DNA from: Scatophagus argus
Lineage: Eukaryota > Chordata > Actinopteri > Scatophagidae
Direction of reading: 5' to 3'
Assembly: GCF_020382885.2 (NCBI RefSeq)
Contig: NC_058496.1
Location: 3,092,501 to 3,156,500 of the forward strand
Length of the DNA: 64,000 nucleotides
Numbering within the stretch: position 1 is the stretch's first letter; every line of letters begins with the position of its first letter. This document shows positions 57,503 to 64,000 of this stretch, one piece after another. Below the pieces are notes generated by a model. That model did not search any database. It saw nothing but the letters and a program-made list of their open reading frames with translations, and had not been told where the DNA came from. The position numbers and the translations under genes are program-made.

Positions 57503-59784
57503 TTTTCCCTGTAGTGAAACATTAAACAGTGTGCAGGCAGTAGATGGTGATTCATCCCTCAGTCGGTGTGGTAAAAGGCTGCAAAGGGCAGGGGGATTGG
57601 GGGGTCCTGCATGTAGTTTATGAGTCAAACAGCAGCTCTGCAACAGATGATCAGTCTGTCACCACACTGCCTGCCCCCCCAGTTCAGGTTAGAGAAGCAG
57701 GAAAAACAACACAGGGGGAGGAAGCCTGTGTAGTGACGCTCTCATTCTCCTCTCATGTTTCTCTAAACATAAACCCCTCATCAGAAGGCTTACCACATGC
57801 AACAATCTACAAAAAAAATATATCTTCTAATCAAAGCTAGCTGGTCAGAGTAGGTTAAACATCCACTTTTTATGCTTCTTTTTGTGCACCACAACAGTCA
57901 AGAACACCGTCAGTATGGCTGATCCTACCTGTCTCTTCTCTGCTGAGAGCGATCAGCCCGTGAACTTTGTGTAGCCATAAAGTCTGTCCAACTGTTGACG
58001 CTAAATGCAAAGCAGCAGGGAGTTGAGACCCTGGGGGCAAAACTTGGCTGTTTTCGTCAGAGAGAGGAGGCAGCTGAAAGAGTGGAGCGGGTTAATCAGG
58101 TGCGACTCGCACTATAAACACATTTTGCGCCAGTGGCATACAGAGGGTTGTCATGGAAGACGACTGAAACACACAGTGTGCAGGTTCAGTGTGATTCAGG
58201 CTGTTTGCCTGGAACACCTTCTGGAACGATTGATTACTTCTGAGCAGACGTTAGACTTGTTTTTCAGTTTCAGAGAGCCTACAGCAAAACAGGCTGCTTT
58301 GAATATTGCTGCTGGAATTCCATCCTAGTTTACAACATACATAGAAGGAACATTATCCCATCATGAACCCTCAACCCTCGCCCAGCTGGATCTCTCCCTC
58401 CCTTGTTTTCTCCTCCACTACATTCCTTCTGGAGTGTTTTCTGCGGAGGAGAACCGGACTGTTGCCCCAGTAAGGAAGTATGGGAAGAAGGAAAACTTTT
58501 CAGGAAGGAAGTTTCAGTCCTAAATTTATCTGGCGATAAGAAAGAAACTGAGAGAAAAGGATGGTAAGAGGAGGAGGAGGACGAGGAAGTGCTTGTGCAC
58601 CGTGTTACTGGCACAGCTGGGACGGAGTAGGTGTGAGTGAGGGAGGAAAAGGGAGCATGGTAAGTATGCGTGAGTAAAGCAGCGTCATCAAGCGAGGAGG
58701 CGGACCCCAGCAGACTGTGGGTGTCATTAGGGGCGGGACTTGGCCGCTGAAACTGACAGATTAAAGTGGTGGGGGCGTGGCTTGTCCTTGCAGACAGAGA
58801 AGCACGTGGCCAGGCCCGTCTGCACGAGGGAGCAGCAACAAAGACCAGCTAGTCTGGGGAACAGAACAGAACACAGGACATCTGCTGCACACACATGCTG
58901 ACACACACACACACATACTCGCTCAGAGGTTCACATTTGCTCTCCACACGCAGGCATGTTGTTCTACATAGTATCACGCATCAGCTGCAAAGGACAAACC
59001 CACAAGGGGCTGCATGTAAAAGTAGATGAGATGACGCCTAATAGAAACATGATCACACTGTTGTATGCTTATGCAAATATCCATGTGCGCTGAGGTTTGT
59101 GTGTGTGAAGAGGGGAGGTGGAAGGAAGAAGCAGGGGGTTTAAACAGTGTGTGACAGAGTGTGTGAGCTGAGAAGGTTTTTTTGGGGTGGGGACTCCTCC
59201 CTGGTCAGAAATAACAAGAAACACATTCATGAGAGACGCAGAGGAGTCGCATAGCAGCACAAGTGAGGGACTGAATGGTCATTAGGAGCTGAATCAGCAG
59301 ATCACATTCATTTGATCCCACTTTTCTCTCTCCTCAGTCTCTTTGCAGGATATCTTGACACTTCTGCACATGTGACCGTGGTTTGCTCCCCCTCACATGT
59401 CTCCACCAGTGTTTCAACAATTTCTACAGTCAACAACAGTGTGAATGGAAGTGAAAGTACCAAAGGTTCACAACAAAGCTGCCCCTGATCTCCCCAGAAT
59501 CACACAGACAGGCCCCCTCTGTTAGTGAAATGTTTTGCTATACTTATGTTAACACACACACACACACACACCATCAGCCCGGTCATGAGAGGCTGTGCAT
59601 GAAGTTGAATGTGGACAGAGCAGGGCAGATCAAGTTTTGAAGCAATGGTTTTAGTCAACCTCAGCGCAGAGCTTATCGAGCCCCACACACAGCTTATGTA
59701 AATGGATAAGCTGCCATTTCCAGCACGAGCCCCTTTATCAACAGTGTCTCACCACTCCGACGCCAGACACAGGCGAGCAGTGCC

Positions 59785-59789
<5 letters not shown>

Positions 59790-59819
<30 letters not shown>
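59790..59819. repeat. TG dinucleotide microsatellite
   Basis: About 15 TG units. Confidence 0.95.
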
Positions 59820-59820
<1 letters not shown>

Positions 59821-60275
59821 GGGTGTGGGCCAGTATCTGCCTAGTAACTACAGACGGGCTGTTCCAGATTCACATGAGTAATCCTCACACCATCCCTCAC
59901 ACATGCACACACACACATAGTATAGCTGCAAATTGTATCCATCTGTTGTCATGGCAACGCCGTCACTTTCAGCTGCTCACGTGCTCATGTCATGGTTGTG
60001 GAAAATAATTTTAAACACCCCCAACTGGTACAACCACCAGCACTATTATACCTAACCACCCACACACACACACACACACATGTAGCAGCGCGAGCTCTGA
60101 CAGCGAGGGGGATGGGTAACGATACTCGACACCCTCCTCAGCTGCCCCCTCCCCTCGCTGAAACCCATGAACCTTCACATACTGAACAGACATACGTTTC
60201 GCGTGTCGTTTGTGCTGCTCGGCACAGAGCTGTGTTAACACAGCACTCACACACAGAGACTTCAGTGTGGAACAG

Positions 60276-60301
60276 CCCCCCCCCCCCCCCCCCCCCCCCC
60301 C
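60276..60301. repeat. poly-C run
   Basis: About 26 consecutive C residues; creates poly-Pro and poly-Gly artefact ORFs. Confidence 0.95.
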
Positions 60302-61191
60302 ACTCACACACGTCTGCTGTACAATCAGGGATCACACTGTTGTGATTTGTGTTGGACACAAAAAAAAAAGCCTCATGTTGAGTTTTCACGACCCCTGTTC
60401 ACTCCTGACTCACCACTCTGTGAGTCAGACTTTCAATCAGTCAGTATTCCAGCCCTTTTGTTCTGATGACATTATTGGATTACGCCGTCACTTTAATCAG
60501 TGTATGATGCTCCTGACCCTCCCCTGACACACTCTGGTTGTAAACTGTATGAAAATGAGCTCGCGGTCATCAAAGCGAGTCTCTGTGAAAAGAGTCGTAA
60601 TACAAGCCGAAAACACCATTAGTGTCATGTGATGTCGAATAAATGACTGAAAATCACACGTGTGAATGAGCTGCTGTTGTGATAATATAGATACCCCCTA
60701 CATGGTAACAAAGACAGACTACAGGGCTTGTAAATTACTCAAATGGTGACTCAGATAATCAACAGCCGGCTGTAAGTTATCAGAGATTATCAAAATACAG
60801 ATGATTGGCAATTGTTGTCAAGTAAATATTGCGGTTGATCAGTTGCCAGGCCGCCGTCAACTCTTGTAGCTGTTTGTGAGAAGAGGGACAAAACTTTTTG
60901 AGACTTTTTGTCCTTTTTAAATGTGTTGAAAACATGCCTAACAGAGACAAGCTATTCAGAGGAGGCAGATGGACGTGCTCTTCTTCTTTCACTTCTAGAT
61001 AATTAAATAAACACGTGTCAGTCAGCCCTCCTTGTTTGGACACATTAGTTAGAAAATATTGCCAAAACAAACATGTTTGAGGCTGTGAAATAAAGACATC
61101 AACAAGATGTCCTCTGGTCATTTGTTTTGTTACAGGGACAACATGAGGCCATGCAATGATGAAACAAATGTTATCTGTCAAAGTAAATATC

Positions 61192-61255
61192 TGTGTGTGT
61201 GTGTGTGTGGGTGTGTGCGTGTGTGTGTGTGTGTGCGTGCGTGTGCGTGCGTGTA
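61192..61255. repeat. TG microsatellite with GC interruptions
   Basis: Long TG run with interspersed GTGC and GGGT variants, the longest TG tract in the window. Confidence 0.95.
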
Positions 61256-62687
61256 TTCCCCTTCAGAAATCCGGGGGAAGTTCAGCAGCACCTACTTCTA
61301 CTTTCACTCGGCTACACCTTTATTCACTTTCCACATGAGTACCGGTTTGAACTGGAGCAAACAGATGACTTCCAGACTGCAATGGCTTCCTCACTTTCCA
61401 CGAATCCACTCACTGATATATGACGGTATGTTCCCTCAGACTCGCACACAAGCAGCAGGCAGCCCTACCCTCGAGTGTTTGTTTTCTGTAGCGCCCGGGG
61501 GTGTGTGTGTGAGAGAGAGTGTGTGACGTTACACTGACAAGGTGGGGGAATACGTTAGGACTTGTTAGGCCTGCAAGACAAACTATACAGCACACATGAC
61601 ACAATTCAGGTCAGGGGAAGGAAGGTGTTTTCATATCTCACAAAAACACGAGCAGTAGGTGGTGTCTTAACAGCAGGCTAAAGCAACACCATGATACTGT
61701 GTGTCAGCAGTGTCACGATAATAAAGCCAAAATCTTAGACGTACTGACTCCAAGTCTCCCCAGACCCCAGATTAATTAGATTTTTTTAAATACAACACAA
61801 ACACTGGGTCGTCAGGGTTGGCTACAGCCTACTGAAGTTAGTGACAACATAAATGAATTTCACAACCACTTTCTGAAAATGTCTCTTGGTGCTCAGCTCT
61901 TATCTTTTGTAACCTCCCATAAAACATGTTTACGCTCTCAACTCAGCACAAGTTAAGATTAGGAGCTCTGGGCTAAGCAATAAAGCTGCTTGCTAGGGGT
62001 GCATGAACACACCTAACTAATCAATACTAATGAATGAAAGCCTCTTTTTGAGTATCAGCGCTGGCGTCGGTAGGAGCAATACCAGAGATTTAATTGGTCT
62101 TATATTAGATCACATTCTGGGCACATGAACTCAGATGAAATCACAAATTAAACACATTTGAAACTGCGTTAGATTTATCACCGACATGGCCAAGTATTTT
62201 AACATGTATATGACGAGAATAGTTAAGACTGTCTTCATTTGAAAACAACCACCATTTTGATGGAAATCTACCTGACATGACTAAAGCAGAAATGTTAATG
62301 AACAACAACAAGTTTTAAAGCTTCAGGCACATTAAGTTCAGTCACGTTTGCTGACTTCCCTCCTCACCCTCTGACTCTCTCCTGGAAGTTACAGCAACAG
62401 GCAACCACATGAAACTTTGAATAAAACAGATTTCACTGATGGGAACATAATGTACACAACTCAGCCAAATATGAAACAGAGGTTTATTCATTTTCAGGGA
62501 TTGTAATGTTGAAATTCTAAATATTATGTTATTTTGATTCTAAAAAAGTGTGTTGTTATCAATATGTGTGATGTTACTACCAGATGTTACTCGAAACCAA
62601 ATTTTGTGGCATCACCCATCTCATACTGCTTGCTTGTTGTCTGTGGAAAACATGTTTACACTCTCAATGTCAACACAAGAGTGTGTT

Positions 62688-62691
<4 letters not shown>

Positions 62692-62721
<30 letters not shown>
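62692..62721. repeat. TG dinucleotide microsatellite
   Basis: About 15 TG units. Confidence 0.95.
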
Positions 62722-62725
<4 letters not shown>

Positions 62726-63059
62726 CTCTCTCCCATAACAGCTAGGCTGGTCTATTTTTCAAGTCATAAATCTGCGCTTGTTTTGTTCCTCTGACAGATA
62801 CTACAGGCTGCTATGTGGCAGGAAGGCCGGACGAGGCTGTTATAGCAATAAAATAGTCCCCCCTTTTACAGACAGGGAATCTTGTACAATTACGAGGCAT
62901 TCCCGGGAGATTTCCTTCTGAATCACACATTTGAGTTTTAATTCAGTCATGTCAGCACCACTATCATGCATCCATTCATTTAGATGGAATGGTGGGATTA
63001 CTCAATAAAAGGATTCGTGGCCTTGTAGGAGGATGACGAATAGATGTGTAATAACGCAA

Positions 63060-64000
63060 CATTGACTGTGCGCATGCGCACAGCCGACTACACCGTCCAG
63101 CACAACTGTACACAGCGCTAGGGGGCTCCGCGGGCAGCCAATGGCGACACGTTGTTCTACCCGTGACATCATCCGCCACTCCTCTTACTAAAGAAGGAAA
63201 CAAACATCCATCCAGAGGGAACGGGAGACGGAGAGAGAGAGAGAGAAAGAGAGGCAGGAGGGCGAGGAAGGGAGAAGTGCACCCACTTAAACCTGTCCGA
63301 CACGGAGGACAACGCCACATAAACACAGCTAGACGCAGAAAAGGACGCTACGAGGACGTGAAACCCTCGACCTTTTCCCCCCCTCCTCTGCCAGGACAAC
63401 ACGGCCACTTCATCTGTCGTCTCTCGAGTAACTTCATCGATTTTCAGCAGGTGATGATCTTGGATTATTGTTTTCCCCTTTTTTAACGAGGATGAGTCTT
63501 GCTCAGCTTATCGAGGTAAACGACGTAAAGAGGGCTGTTTAACCAGGCAGTCGGTGGGTCATGGCGACCTTTAACGGTGGATTGTAAGGTCAGGTGGTGT
63601 ATGCGTGATGGTGATGTGTGGTAAACAAGCCTTTTGTCATATACCCACGACCACCACCGCCTGACTGGAAATATCACAAGCCCTCAAACGTGACTCCGTC
63701 TGGTTCGGGAGAAAAACAAGGGAGGGAGCTAGCTAGTGCTGGTTGCTGTCTCTGTTTTTGTGTTTGCCCCGAGCTGGGGGATGGGGAACCAAAGCCAGCT
63801 AATTCCTGTCTAGAAATAGAGAATTCATAAGCCGAATAGACAAGCAGAGCGAGAGAGGTCGTCTGAAATTACTTCAGCATTTTGGTTAAATATTAAATGA
63901 GCTGCCAGTTCCTGCTTCGTCTTGTGTTTGCAGTAGTTTCAGCTTCGGAGAAAACAAGATCGGCTCGGCTGTTGAGGGCTGTGTGGCAACACCGAGTCGT
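63060..64000 (+). promoter_or_regulatory. CpG-rich promoter and 5' exon, probably of zfand5
   Basis: A perfect NRF1 palindrome TGCGCATGCGCA (63069-63080), a CCAAT box (63138-63142) and TGACATCA (63164-63171) precede a GA-rich, CpG-rich leader. Possible donors follow CAG at 63450 (GTGATG) and GAG at 63515 (GTAAAC). No recognisable protein start follows; ATGAGTCTTGCTCAGCTT at 63492 opens only a short frame. Human ZFAND5 is the divergent neighbour of TMC1 and has an untranslated first exon (from memory), so this is most likely its promoter. Identity is inferred from synteny, not sequence. Confidence 0.45.

Larger units (their letters stand above)
55181..63060. other. upstream gene-free region between tmc1 and the right-hand promoter
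   Basis: No coding exon recognised on either strand over about 7.9 kb. It contains many microsatellites, a LINE-type 3' tail (57114-57152), a poly-C run (60276-60301) and some unique, complex stretches (for example 59690-59770 and 62790-63000) that could be regulatory. Open frames here are repeat-driven. Confidence 0.55.

Noticed and set aside
60011-60389. Poly-Gly and poly-Pro ORFs on both strands
   Set aside because: Caused by the 26-base poly-C run and CA repeat.
63492-63540. ATG frame (MSLAQLIE...) as the start of the right-hand gene
   Set aside because: Very short, matches no protein I know, and does not look like the zfand5 N-terminus; it could be part of an untranslated leader.

Overview
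This window is a gene-dense piece of a vertebrate nuclear genome, almost certainly a ray-finned (teleost) fish. Genes are split into 10-21 small exons with short introns and GT-AG (rarely GC-AG) borders. CA/TG microsatellites occur every few kilobases, and fish-type dispersed repeats are present (a tRNA-headed SINE ending in ATGGATGG, a Tc1 deletion remnant, a LINE 3' tail). I infer a spiny-rayed fish rather than a zebrafish relative, but cannot prove the species.

Layout, left to right: (1) anxa1 on the minus strand, 1-4023, with the end of annexin repeat 4 cut off by the left edge. (2) A 21-exon C-terminal-motor kinesin (kinesin-14, most like plant KCBP in its motor) on the plus strand, coding 7255-15318. 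(3) A 4 kb gene-free stretch holding a complete SINE with target-site duplications. (4) cyp1d1, a CYP1-family cytochrome P450, on the minus strand, 19658-23425. (5) aldh1a1, retinal dehydrogenase, on the plus strand, 26144-31930, with a TATA-type promoter. (6) Two tandem 20-exon mechanotransduction-channel genes on the minus strand, tmc2 (32733-41983) and tmc1 (46139-55180), separated by a CpG-rich, promoter-like segment with a broken THAP-like sequence. (7) About 8 kb of repeat-rich, gene-free DNA. (8) A CpG-rich promoter with NRF1 and CCAAT motifs at the right edge, on the side where zfand5 would be expected.

The order and orientations ANXA1 / ALDH1A1 / TMC1 / (ZFAND5) match, as I remember it, human 9q21.13, where a CYP1D1 pseudogene also lies. 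This supports the aldh1a1, cyp1d1 and tmc1 calls independently of protein similarity. All six coding models were assembled by hand from exon borders. The five complete ones have total lengths divisible by three (899, 526, 550, 939 and 971 residues) and every intron phase agrees.

The genes are neighbours by ancestry rather than an operon. Functional links are modest: CYP1 and ALDH1A enzymes both act on retinoids or lipophilic substrates, and TMC1/TMC2 form the pore of the hair-cell mechanotransduction channel.
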